Source: Rhizobium sp. BG4
Lineage (GTDB): Bacteria; Pseudomonadota; Alphaproteobacteria; Rhizobiales; Rhizobiaceae
Length of the DNA stretch: 64,000 bases
Assembly: GCF_016864575.1 (NCBI RefSeq)
Contig: NZ_CP044125.1
Coordinates: 3,516,001-3,580,000, forward strand
Direction of reading: 5' to 3'
Of the stretch, positions 26,840-35,242 are shown one piece after another; the stretch's first letter is position 1, and every line of letters begins with the position of its first letter. Position numbers and translations under genes: made by a program. The notes under the pieces were generated by a model, which had not been told where the DNA came from, did no database searches, and worked only from the letters and a program-made list of their open reading frames with translations.

Positions 26840-27451
26840 TCAGTTGTCAGAAGTTTTTTTGCGATTGGGCGCTCTAAATCGTTTTTCACGCTTATAGCCA
26901 GCCGCGATTGGCTCACCCACGAGCCAATAACCCTTGCCTTGGTACTCGAATTCGTCGGATTCCCATAAGATTTTGCCGACGCGCTGCGCGGGCTTCGCAC
27001 CCTTGATCAAGATGCCGTCATCGATCAGTTGGGCTAATATCTCCGTCCGCCCAAGCGGATGTCCGGCGGCTTTAAGTATCTCTTTCGCACGCTCGCGCAC
27101 GAGCGCGGTAAGGGTTGAACCTCCGCCTGGTTGCCGCGTCTTTTTGCCTGCTACCGGGCCCAGCGTCTTAGTAGTGGTCTCCATCTGCTGCAGTAGATCG
27201 CGGAGCGCCTTGGTCTTGGCATCAGACGCCTTCGCCATTTGTCGGAGGGTATCTGCTCGTGCCTCCAGCACCTCGGCTCTCGATCTAAGCGAAGAGGCCT
27301 CTGCTTCCGACGAAGCGATGTTCCGTTTGAGTTCTCCAGCCCAAGCGCAAATATCAGGATCGCCAAGAGTGTCATTCTTTTTGTGGATGTTAAGATTCTC
27401 TTCTTCCTCCTTTTCGAGAATCATATATGAGTCATTCATGTTCGTTCGCAT
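26840..27451 (-). CDS. Coiled-coil protein with C-terminal HARE-HTH-like winged helix, divergent from tnsA
   Basis: 203 aa from the ATG at 27451, preceded by GGAAAG. Residues about 38-96 form a coiled coil (SSEAEASSLRSRAEVLEAR). Residues about 113-180 match the HARE-HTH pattern: REILKAAGHPLGRTEI-like helix, a central TniX-like segment KPAQRVGKILW, and the wing FEYQGKGYWLVGE. HARE-HTH domains link to DNA-modification and chromatin-type proteins. The C-terminus is basic (KREKRFRAPNRKKTS). It sits between the transposon end and tnsA, so a regulator or target-selection accessory of the transposon is a reasonable inference. There is no experimental precedent known to me. Confidence 0.6.
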   Translation of the reverse strand: MRTNMNDSYMILEKEEEENLNIHKKNDTLGDPDICAWAGELKRNIASSEAEASSLRSRAEVLEARADTLRQMAKASDAKTKALRDLLQQMETTTKTLGPVAGKKTRQPGGGSTLTALVRERAKEILKAAGHPLGRTEILAQLIDDGILIKGAKPAQRVGKILWESDEFEYQGKGYWLVGEPIAAGYKREKRFRAPNRKKTSDN

Positions 27452-27580
27452 CTTTCCAAACCTGATTTGCCTCTGATTGAATCGTACCGAGTTATGGCTT
27501 TCATGTCATTTGTAAACATTGAGCATTGGCCACAACCCTCAGGAATTTCCTTGAGATAACGATAAGGAAAGCCTCGTTCC

Positions 27581-28282
27581 GTGCCAACTTACCGAGAGCC
27601 ATATGTGGTTGAGTGGTATGCCTTTGGCAGGGCCGAGGGCGGCGGTCCTGTACGGTGGATCGCGAATGGTCACCGTACGCATGCCGTGGGTCTATTGCCG
27701 CTCAACAAAAGCCGTCACATGGGTAGTCCATGGGAATCCAGAGCAGTGGAGTCGGTCGTGCTGCGCATGTTAGCAGTCTGCTCGCGTGTTGTAGACATTG
27801 TCGCACAGCCTCATAGCCTTTTTATCGGGCTGAGGGGTATCAAGAGGCAGTTGCGCTATACCCCCGACATCGAAGTTCGGGTCCACCCCTCATTCAGGGA
27901 CGAACTCGTCAGGGGAAGACCGCTTCATGAAATTGTCGCAGCACCTTTCGCGGAACCTTCGCACTCTTTCGATCCCGTTACACTTGTTTTCGAGTTGAAG
28001 TCGGATAGCGATCAAACTGTCAACGATGATGTTGCGAAGATGAAAATGGACATAGTAAAGGCGGTCTATGGCCACGCAGGCCGCCCTTTTTTTACGCTCC
28101 ATCACACTCCGCATATTGATCGGCAATTTACCGATTCACTCATATTTCTTGAAATCGCAGCAAATGACCGTGTCGGGGCCTTGGAAAGGTCGCGATGCGT
28201 TCTCGCATTCGGGGGGCGCGGTGGCTACAATTCAGTACCCTTTCTGCAGAGCTTGGAGGGCAGCCCCGGGGCGATAGATTAG
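27581..28282 (+). CDS. tnsA: TnsA-like transposon endonuclease
   Basis: 233 aa, GTG start at 27581. The PD-(D/E)xK nuclease core is visible: E52 or E57 (WESRAVE), D96 in YTPDIEVRV and E138-x-K140 in LVFELKSDSD. TnsA cuts the 5' ends of the element, converting copy-in to cut-and-paste, and acts with TnsB. Its place upstream of tnsB and tnsC is the Tn7 order. It is somewhat short of Tn7 TnsA (about 270 aa), in the range of other Tn7-like TnsA proteins. Codon use is less GC-biased than in the backbone genes. Confidence 0.82.
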   Translation: MPTYREPYVVEWYAFGRAEGGGPVRWIANGHRTHAVGLLPLNKSRHMGSPWESRAVESVVLRMLAVCSRVVDIVAQPHSLFIGLRGIKRQLRYTPDIEVRVHPSFRDELVRGRPLHEIVAAPFAEPSHSFDPVTLVFELKSDSDQTVNDDVAKMKMDIVKAVYGHAGRPFFTLHHTPHIDRQFTDSLIFLEIAANDRVGALERSRCVLAFGGRGGYNSVPFLQSLEGSPGAID

Positions 28283-28384
28283 TCAAAGCCCTCCATTACA
28301 AGCATGCGGTTTCAATAGACTTGAGCAGGGGCCTTTCGCCCAGTTCGCCAGTGTGGCTTCGGCTTGCGGGAGAGCAATCCGGCA

Positions 28385-30682
28385 ATGCTTAACATCCTCC
28401 TCGACGACCGCTTCTTTGTGCGCGACATTATGGTGCCAGGCGAATTCTCCGTGGATGCGCTTAACAAGAAGGATATTTCTCTTTCGAGATATCCTGGCGG
28501 GGAGACTATACGCATCGAGTTCACAGAGTTTGCGGTCCGTCACGCGGGCGGACACATCACCAAGACCGCAAGTGCCGGACAGAAGCTTGCGACGATGAAA
28601 GTGAAGCATCTTCTTGCTCTATTCGAACCTGAAGGACGCCAAGTTACGGCGGGTCAGGCTAAGGATCATGACGAAGAGCTTGAAGCGGTTCTTTGGGCGG
28701 GAACCAAGCAATTCTATGCCAATCGGTACATCGATCACCGAGCCGAAGTGGGCTATTACACTAAGGGAGACCCTCATCTCACGGAATTTATCGCAGCCAA
28801 CCATGCCGATGCGTCGAGTCGAGGGTTCGGGAAGACCATACCGTCAGCGTCAACGATCAGAAAGCTTGTCTTCGGAAGGACTTCGCACGTTTCGCTTGTC
28901 GACTGCTTCCGCAGGCAAGGTGGTGGTGTACGTGACAGAGGAATTTGGCCTAGCTGGGTTTATGAACTTGCGACGGAGGCGATAGAGCAGCGGTTCGACG
29001 GTGGGTTCGCCACACCCGGCCAGGCATACGAGTGGTTCTTCGCCGAATTCTACAAGGAACGCGACGAAGGCGTCGGGATTCCCACAGGCAAGCGGCAGAA
29101 ACCGCCGGATGAAAAAACCTTCAACAACTGGCTGAAGAAACACGCAACTAAAGAGAGGCTTGCAAAGCTTCAAGGCGAACGAGAAGCCGCGCGACGGCTG
29201 CAAGGGACAATCGTGCCACAGGATGCTCGATACCCACTACACATCGTCATCATCGATCAAACATTGGGGAACATTTGGTCAGCGGTTAAACGCCAGACGA
29301 CGGAGAGTGGCCAAACTCATCAGGAAGTGCCAGCCGATGGGGAAGAAGCTGAAATTCTTGATACGAAGCGCGTTGAGGTCGTTTACGCCGTTGACGCGTT
29401 CACAAGGATGACGCTTGGCATCATCTTGACCTTTGCGCCACCTAGCATTTCGACGTTCATGGCGTGCTTGAAGATGGTCATGACACCGAAGATCGGGTGG
29501 ATTAAGCGGTTTCCGGACCTGGCTGATGCGACTGATGGCTATGGATGTCCCACGACTATTGTTGTCGATAACCTTCGTTCTCATGTCACTAGAAGCGTTC
29601 AGTTGGGTTTGCTGTCGATTGGGATCGGCATTGAGTACGCACCACTAGCCTCCCCCGAGTGGAAGGCAGTCGTAGAAAGAGCTATCGGTACGTGCAAACG
29701 GGTGATGGCCACATTGCCAGGCGGATTCTCAATCGATGAGGATGTGACATCTGCAGATTATCGGAAATACGCACGTTTCGATCTTGAAGAAATCAACGAT
29801 CTGGTGATCCACAAGATCGTCACTGAACACCACATGCTCGTGCACGGTGGGACCGATGAGCCACCAGCCTATCGGTGGTCTAAACATCTGCCTTTGCACG
29901 GCCGTGGAATGGTAGCCGATATTCGCGTTCTCGACCTGCTACTCAGACGACGTGGCAAAGCCAAGCTCACGCCGAGCGGCGTGATGTTCAAAGGCCACCG
30001 ATATCAGAATACAGCATACACGACCCAAATCTTGAATTCACGCGCATCTGAGTTGACGTTGAAAACTGGCAAGCGATCCACCTTAGAAGTCGAGGTGTTA
30101 TGGAATCCCAGCGATGTCTCATCGCTTGGAGTGATCGACGCAAAATCGAACGACATACTGTTTTTCGAAAACGTTGACCCGGTGTTCGCAAACAAGGCCG
30201 TCTCGTTCGAATTCGCGACATCCGCGCGTCAGGCGAACAAGAAGATATTCGAAGAATACTATCCTCCCGCCACCAGGGCGAAGTACCTGCGCGAGTTTTT
30301 CGAAATGCTGCAAGCCCGCATCAAAAAGGAGACGCATCGCGATGCTAAGAAGACCGCGCGATTGCTCGAAGGCGGCAGAGCTGTTGTCATTTCGGCCGAC
30401 GTTCAACAGTTCGACGTGGTCATCCCTGTGACCAATCTCGGCGTGTCGCAGGTTGACGTGCCGGTCCAACTTCGGCTGGAGCACATACAAGGGCCAACGG
30501 AAACGCCAAAACAGACTGGGCTTAACCGATCCATGAAGAAGACCGAAAAGTCGGCTCCTCCGTCCGAACCAGTGATCCGCGATCAACCCGACGTGCCCGC
30601 CACATATGCAATGTCGGCCGAAGCGAGTGAGGCTTTTCTGGACCAATTAGAGCGAAGTGGACGTCGCTCCCTTCGGCACTGA
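28385..30682 (+). CDS. tnsB: TnsB-like DDE transposase (rve/Mu C-terminal type)
   Basis: 765 aa from the ATG at 28385, with CGGGAGAG upstream; a TTG at 28364 is also in frame. The DDE triad is D291 (VIIDQT), D395 (TIVVDNLRSH) and E431 (PEWKAVVERA), with 35 residues between the last two. The N-terminal region has helix-turn-helix-like segments for binding the ends. The C-terminus carries a Mu-transposase-type beta barrel and a charged tail (MKKTEKSAPPSEP) that could contact TnsC. It catalyses 3'-end cleavage and strand transfer. Its start is 102 bp after the tnsA stop. Confidence 0.9.
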   Translation: MLNILLDDRFFVRDIMVPGEFSVDALNKKDISLSRYPGGETIRIEFTEFAVRHAGGHITKTASAGQKLATMKVKHLLALFEPEGRQVTAGQAKDHDEELEAVLWAGTKQFYANRYIDHRAEVGYYTKGDPHLTEFIAANHADASSRGFGKTIPSASTIRKLVFGRTSHVSLVDCFRRQGGGVRDRGIWPSWVYELATEAIEQRFDGGFATPGQAYEWFFAEFYKERDEGVGIPTGKRQKPPDEKTFNNWLKKHATKERLAKLQGEREAARRLQGTIVPQDARYPLHIVIIDQTLGNIWSAVKRQTTESGQTHQEVPADGEEAEILDTKRVEVVYAVDAFTRMTLGIILTFAPPSISTFMACLKMVMTPKIGWIKRFPDLADATDGYGCPTTIVVDNLRSHVTRSVQLGLLSIGIGIEYAPLASPEWKAVVERAIGTCKRVMATLPGGFSIDEDVTSADYRKYARFDLEEINDLVIHKIVTEHHMLVHGGTDEPPAYRWSKHLPLHGRGMVADIRVLDLLLRRRGKAKLTPSGVMFKGHRYQNTAYTTQILNSRASELTLKTGKRSTLEVEVLWNPSDVSSLGVIDAKSNDILFFENVDPVFANKAVSFEFATSARQANKKIFEEYYPPATRAKYLREFFEMLQARIKKETHRDAKKTARLLEGGRAVVISADVQQFDVVIPVTNLGVSQVDVPVQLRLEHIQGPTETPKQTGLNRSMKKTEKSAPPSEPVIRDQPDVPATYAMSAEASEAFLDQLERSGRRSLRH

Positions 30683-30706
30683 CTACCTATTTGAGGAACA
30701 AGAGCG

Positions 30707-31666
30707 ATGGATGGACGGCCAAACATAACAACCGAATTTCGCCTCATGCGCATCATCTATCCTGAGATGGTGGCTGCCCATTCCGCCTTTGACAACGTTC
30801 GAGAGGCGCGAAGAAGCGCACTAGAGATTGGCGGGCGGTCGAAGATCGAAGGCTCGCTGGTCAGCCTTTTTGGAAAGTCGCACGCAGGAAAGACGACAAT
30901 CCTGGAGGCGTACATGGAGGCCCACTTTCCTGATGATGTCGATCCAGAAAAGCCAGATAACAAGAGACCCCAGCGTAAAATCGTTGGAATAACCTTGAAC
31001 GGCGACTCTTCTTACCTGAGTTTCGTCAAGCAAATACTGCGAGCTTACAAAGACCCGTTTCCCGGTGACGGCAATGCGGACGACAAATTGGAAAGGATCA
31101 TCAAGTACATCAATTACTACAAGACCGAGTTGTTGATCTTCGACGAAGCGAGCAACCTCCGTATTCGCAAAGCAACTGATCTTGACGCGACCAAGACCCA
31201 CAATACGCTTCGCGGGTTTGCCAAAATGGGGTGTCCCGTGGTTGTGGCAGGTACGGAAGAGGCCGAAAGTAAGATTCTCAGCGACGGCCAGCTCGTCAGC
31301 ATGAATCACGACGTGTCGATAAAGACGTTAAAGCAAGATTGCGCTGCAGATATGCACCTCTTCGGAAGTTACTGTGCCGATCTCGGCCTTGCATTGAAGG
31401 AGCATGGCCTCTTTCCCAAGCGGAGTAATTTCGTCATCGACAATACCATCGCCTGTCTCTTTATCGCCAGTGGCGGGCTTCGTGGTCGTGTATCGCGCCT
31501 CGTCGAACACGCCGCATACATTGCACGACATGAAGATGCGGAGGAGGTCCGACTCGACCATTTGGAAGCCGCGACCGACGCGTATTCGATCAAGAATAAG
31601 ATCGTGACCCACAACCCCTTCCGCGAGAGCCGCAAGACTCGCAAAAAGGAGACCCGCGTTGCCTGA
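30707..31666 (+). CDS. tnsC: TnsC/TniB-like AAA+ ATPase
   Basis: 319 aa. Walker A GKSHAGKT (residues 56-63), Walker B ELLIFDEA (141-148), sensor-like VVVAGTEEAE. The short size, without the large N- and C-terminal extensions of Tn7 TnsC (555 aa), resembles TniB and the compact TnsC of CRISPR-associated Tn7-like elements. It bridges the target selector (TniQ) and the TnsA/TnsB transposase and confers target immunity in known systems. Its 3' end overlaps tniQ by 8 bp. Confidence 0.88.
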   Translation: MDGRPNITTEFRLMRIIYPEMVAAHSAFDNVREARRSALEIGGRSKIEGSLVSLFGKSHAGKTTILEAYMEAHFPDDVDPEKPDNKRPQRKIVGITLNGDSSYLSFVKQILRAYKDPFPGDGNADDKLERIIKYINYYKTELLIFDEASNLRIRKATDLDATKTHNTLRGFAKMGCPVVVAGTEEAESKILSDGQLVSMNHDVSIKTLKQDCAADMHLFGSYCADLGLALKEHGLFPKRSNFVIDNTIACLFIASGGLRGRVSRLVEHAAYIARHEDAEEVRLDHLEAATDAYSIKNKIVTHNPFRESRKTRKKETRVA

Positions 31667-33554
31667 TCTTCTAAGCACACGCCCAGGCGACCGCGAGGTC
31701 GATGACATCGTCGGAGCGCTGGATCGCCCGCCTGTAGATGGCGATGACTTTGATGTTCTGCGGGAGGAAACCTTAGATATGTTTTTTCCGGTGGCGCTTG
31801 AGCTGCAACCTGGTGAAAGCCTTCGCGACGCTGCGTATCGCGCCACAGAGGAGAACGGTTATTGGCGTACGGAGTTGGTGGTTCGTCTAGCGCGTCCCGT
31901 TTCGTTCAGGAGCTTATCCGGATTTACATCAGTTGCCCATCAGGAGGATGTCTCTCGCATCGTTGATGTCCTCGGTATTCGCCGTGATGCCGAGAACTTG
32001 TACAAGCTTTTGGAAAACCGTCAGGTCCGCTCTAGGCAGTATGTTTCGTTTTTTGGCCACCATCTACAGCGAGCCGACTTTTCACAGTTCCGCCGGGTCT
32101 CCCCCCGAGCGTTAAAGGTGGCAGAGTATCAACGGGCAATCTGGTCGGTCCGCTGGCTGCCCTGTGATCCCGCTACGATGGAGCGTCTGATAGATCGCTG
32201 TCCGGTGTGTCATGCACATCTGGCTTGGCAGACGACCAGAGGAGTATCCTTCTGCCACAGATGCAGAGGTCCAATGACCGACCTGCGTGATTTTCCGCAG
32301 CCCTTGGTCGAGCCCGATGATCCGGATGCAATGCAATTTGTCCTGGAAATTTTGGACCCACTAATATCCGATGGTTCCTTTAAGGCGCGATGGCCGACGG
32401 CCTATCTGCCGAAGACACGCGCAGAGCTTTACCAGTTCGTTGTTAAGCTAGCTATGGAATGCCAGCGCCACGAGGAGCGCCGCCGAGGCCCTGTTAAACA
32501 CCTCTCTTCCAACAACATTCAGCGAGCGGGTCGTGCATTGCTCGCTTGGCCAGCAGGGTTGCTCGAACTAGCTGACGAACATGGCGCGACCCGCAACGAC
32601 ACACGAATGCTGAAATATCTGGAGGGGGATTCCTCGCTTAGCGTAGCGGTTAGGGCTGATATCCGGGCGCTGATGGAGGTTCAAACGCGGAAGATGGCTC
32701 TCGGCGTTTTCCAGGGGCTGGAAAAATTTCCAGGTTTTGCCGGTGCCATAGTATCTTCCGCCCCCGCGCGAAATGCGCGGACCAGCATGCTTGAGCTAGT
32801 GAACAGACCAGGCAACGTGAGGAACGGCACCGAGGTCGCTATCCGTGTTGTCCGAGACATCCGTTCGGCCCGGCTCCTTTCGACTAAGCTCGGCCTCTCG
32901 ATACCCGATCTTGTGGAAGTCTACCTCTCAGGTCTCCTCGACCCGCTGCACCAACATATGTCGGCGATTGGAATTGATCAGGAGGTTCGGCAAAAGCCGG
33001 TCGACGTATTGGAATGGATCAACGCCAATGTGCCCGTCGCGCGAAAGCCAAACGGCATGAGTTTGGTTGCGGCCAAGTTCGCTCTCGATCCAACACATTC
33101 TCTTCCTTGGTCGGTGGTATTGCACGCCGCAATCGAAGGGGAGGTGCATTTGCAGCGAGGTCCCGGTTGCGATCAGGGTGTTCTGCGCGGCCTGTACGTC
33201 GACGATTTCGAAGAGCTGACAGCTCTTCTTGATGTTCCTCCACGTCCCAATCGCTTTGCCGAAGTTTTTCTAACCTCCTCGGAGTTGGCAATGACAATGG
33301 GGAAAACTCGGAGGATAGCTGCAATTTTGTCGAAGCACTTCCAATGGCAGAGCGTCGCGACGATAAGGAGGTTGGCAGATTTGCGTCGATCCTATGCATT
33401 CAGCTTCGAACTGACGGATTTGTGCGTGATCCGCAGAATCAGAACGCCAAAGGTGTTTACCCTTCTGCAGAGAGCAGAAGTGCCACATATTTTGGCGGAG
33501 AACATGGTGCTCTGGCAACGGGATGCCGCGTTATCATGCCTCGGCTTGCGCTAG
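31659..33554 (+). CDS. tniQ: TniQ/TnsD-family target-selection protein
   Basis: 631 aa. TTG start at 31659, with AAAAGGAG upstream, overlapping the tnsC stop. The TniQ N-terminal domain (PVALELQPGESL, then WSVRWLPCDP) is followed by a zinc-binding pair CPVC (181-184) and CHRC (199-202), typical of TniQ. The protein is longer than CRISPR-associated TniQ (about 400 aa) and closer to TnsD, leaving about 400 C-terminal residues that could bind a specific attachment site. No Cas genes are in the window, so protein-guided targeting is inferred. Confidence 0.85.
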   Translation: MPDLLSTRPGDREVDDIVGALDRPPVDGDDFDVLREETLDMFFPVALELQPGESLRDAAYRATEENGYWRTELVVRLARPVSFRSLSGFTSVAHQEDVSRIVDVLGIRRDAENLYKLLENRQVRSRQYVSFFGHHLQRADFSQFRRVSPRALKVAEYQRAIWSVRWLPCDPATMERLIDRCPVCHAHLAWQTTRGVSFCHRCRGPMTDLRDFPQPLVEPDDPDAMQFVLEILDPLISDGSFKARWPTAYLPKTRAELYQFVVKLAMECQRHEERRRGPVKHLSSNNIQRAGRALLAWPAGLLELADEHGATRNDTRMLKYLEGDSSLSVAVRADIRALMEVQTRKMALGVFQGLEKFPGFAGAIVSSAPARNARTSMLELVNRPGNVRNGTEVAIRVVRDIRSARLLSTKLGLSIPDLVEVYLSGLLDPLHQHMSAIGIDQEVRQKPVDVLEWINANVPVARKPNGMSLVAAKFALDPTHSLPWSVVLHAAIEGEVHLQRGPGCDQGVLRGLYVDDFEELTALLDVPPRPNRFAEVFLTSSELAMTMGKTRRIAAILSKHFQWQSVATIRRLADLRRSYAFSFELTDLCVIRRIRTPKVFTLLQRAEVPHILAENMVLWQRDAALSCLGLR

Positions 33555-33719
33555 GCGAGCAAAATGGCGGTCGGTCGCCCGATGCTAGGACAACAAACGA
33601 CATCGACGTCGCACCAAGAGGCCAACCATACTGTCTGCGTTGAGGTAAGCACGTTTAAGGTGGAAATTCGAGTGGCGGCGCTGGTCGCCGAGCCGACACG
33701 ACCTGCGCGGGGGAAATGA

Positions 33720-34547
33720 ATGGCAGCTACGCGAACGATCCACTGGCGGACCGAATGGTCAAACGGATCACCGACACACCTTGTGACGTTTTCCGATGCC
33801 TCTGCAGAGCAGCGTCGTGAAATCGAGCTTGCCGCCGAACACGAAGGCATCGTGATCGACGGTAACCGTTGGGCGACAACTGCGAACACCAAGCTGATGG
33901 AGTTCTTTCAGGTCGCAAGAGCAAGGGGCTTTCATTTCGAATTCGACAGAGAAGAGGGTGGCCCGCTCAATCTCCAGCGGCTTAAGCTCGATCCAGACAC
34001 CCGGGCAAAACTCGAAAGCTTGCCGGAATTTACCTTGTTCGAGCTAGCTGGCTCATGCCCTGTTCAGGCTCAAGGAATAATCGACGGGGAATTCTGGTAT
34101 TTCCGGGCAAGGGGAGCCGAGTGGCGGCTTGAGATCGGCGGAAATGAAAGTGGCACCCGGGCTCCTGGTTGGTGGCACGGGGAGGAGTGGCCGACCGATG
34201 ATGGCTTCGGTGCCGGATATATGACTGACGAAGAAGCTATTGGCTGTGTCTTGAAAGCCGTCGAGCTTTATAGAACAGAAGATCGAGGCCGCTTCGAGAA
34301 GGGCCATCCGGACTACGAGCGAACGATGATTGATGGATGGTCTTATGGCTCGCTTAGTTTACGACGCGTCGTAAAACGCCTTGGGCTGAGTGGCCCGCAA
34401 GTCTTCGAACGCGCGAAGGCTTTGGGCATTGAGGTGCCGTACACAGCTGAACTCGAAGTCGCTGCGTTGGACAAGCCTTTGCCAATCTCTCGCGCTTTCG
34501 ATAGGGCATCTGGGGAGTGGATCGAAATGCAGGAGGAGGAGGACTGA
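33720..34547 (+). CDS. Hypothetical protein directly downstream of tniQ
   Basis: 275 aa. The ATG at 33720 follows GGGGGAAATGA. It is soluble, acidic at the C-terminus (EWIEMQEEED), with several Trp-rich segments (GGNESGTRAPGWWHGEEWPTDDG, of which GWWHGEEW is notable). A C-terminal helical part (RRVVKRLGLSGPQVFERAKALG) looks HTH-like but is unassigned. No family is recognised. It lies 165 bp after tniQ on the same strand and may be cargo or a transposition accessory. Confidence 0.6.
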   Translation: MAATRTIHWRTEWSNGSPTHLVTFSDASAEQRREIELAAEHEGIVIDGNRWATTANTKLMEFFQVARARGFHFEFDREEGGPLNLQRLKLDPDTRAKLESLPEFTLFELAGSCPVQAQGIIDGEFWYFRARGAEWRLEIGGNESGTRAPGWWHGEEWPTDDGFGAGYMTDEEAIGCVLKAVELYRTEDRGRFEKGHPDYERTMIDGWSYGSLSLRRVVKRLGLSGPQVFERAKALGIEVPYTAELEVAALDKPLPISRAFDRASGEWIEMQEEED

Positions 34548-34882
34548 GAAGGGCGCACGGCCTAACATCGGACCGGGCAATCCTGATCTGGGTTGTCCGT
34601 CACGGCAGGTTCGCGCTGGCCGTTGCCGCCCTATGGGGCATCGTTATCACGCGAGTGACTTGGCAGTTGCCTGTATAAGCATTCGTTTCAGACCGAGGGT
34701 AGTTGCCTGTTACATGACTCGCCTGCGTAGACATCTGGGCTTGAACACATCGAACGCCATCAAAATGAGGTTAGCCGCGACCAATCTGGCGTTTGCAGCA
34801 GCTTCCGAGCTGACGGGGCGTGAGTCGACGGGATCGCTCAAGAAGCGTATAATCACCTGTCTGCTCAGGCGAGGAGGGCCAA
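34548..34882. other. Intergenic stretch with no supported gene
   Basis: Only weak overlapping frames are present. A short frame reading MTRLRRHLGLNTSNAIKMRL lacks an RBS. A hydrophobic frame (FALAVAALWGIVITRV) ends at about 34677 but has no start. I see no hairpin with a T-run. Confidence 0.4.
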
Positions 34883-35242
34883 ATGTGGGCGAAAGTTACC
34901 CTGCTTGCAGTTATCATCGCTCCAGCGGCAGCGAGCGCTGGAGAGCGTTCTCCATTTCACACATCTAGTTTTCCGGGAGACATCTCGGTCGCTTTGACGA
35001 TCAACGAGGTGACGGCACTTCGTGAAGACGATTACGACTACGAAGTCACGATTGGGCTTTCGGAAAAGACAAAGGCGGGCGTTACGGTGTTCACCGACGG
35101 AGGAGCGCATGGAGCCAAGGTCAAGTGCACTCCCGGCCGGGTATACGTTGGAGGGGCGGATTACCTGCCGAGGCCGGTCGATGCCAAACGGGATTGGAAA
35201 GAAGATTTGCTTGAAGCGCTGTGCTCGGCCCCATCGACTTGA
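34883..35242 (+). CDS. Small exported protein of unknown function
   Basis: 119 aa. The ATG at 34883 has a strong GAGGAGGG upstream. A signal peptide (MWAKVTLLAVIIAPAAASA) precedes an acidic beta-rich mature domain (TINEVTALREDDYDYEVTI) with one cysteine pair (VKCTPG, EALCSAP). No family is recognised. Its last 82 bp overlap, on the opposite strand, the 3' end of the adenylate cyclase gene, so the two genes converge. Confidence 0.6.
   Translation: MWAKVTLLAVIIAPAAASAGERSPFHTSSFPGDISVALTINEVTALREDDYDYEVTIGLSEKTKAGVTVFTDGGAHGAKVKCTPGRVYVGGADYLPRPVDAKRDWKEDLLEALCSAPST

Larger units (their letters stand above)
26016..33554. mobile_element. Tn7-like transposition module (one end plus tnsA-tnsB-tnsC-tniQ); the distal end is not in the window
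   Basis: This comprises the candidate right end at 26016, an 820-bp noncoding stretch with further repeats, a divergent regulatory-type gene, and the four transposition genes from 27581 to 33554 in the canonical order. TnsA with a DDE TnsB implies cut-and-paste movement. No sequence resembling the 26016 terminus in inverted orientation was seen to the right, so the element probably extends past 64,000 or has lost its other end. The accessory genes from 33,720 on may be its cargo. Confidence 0.7.

Noticed and set aside
26543..27000. Two small minus-strand ORFs (76 aa each) in the repeat region
   Set aside because: They derive from the AAGGAATTC repeats and antisense of noncoding DNA; no RBS or family support.
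26000..34000. CRISPR-associated transposon
   Set aside because: No Cas genes and no regular repeat-spacer array were seen; the TniQ protein is too long for the typical CAST form.
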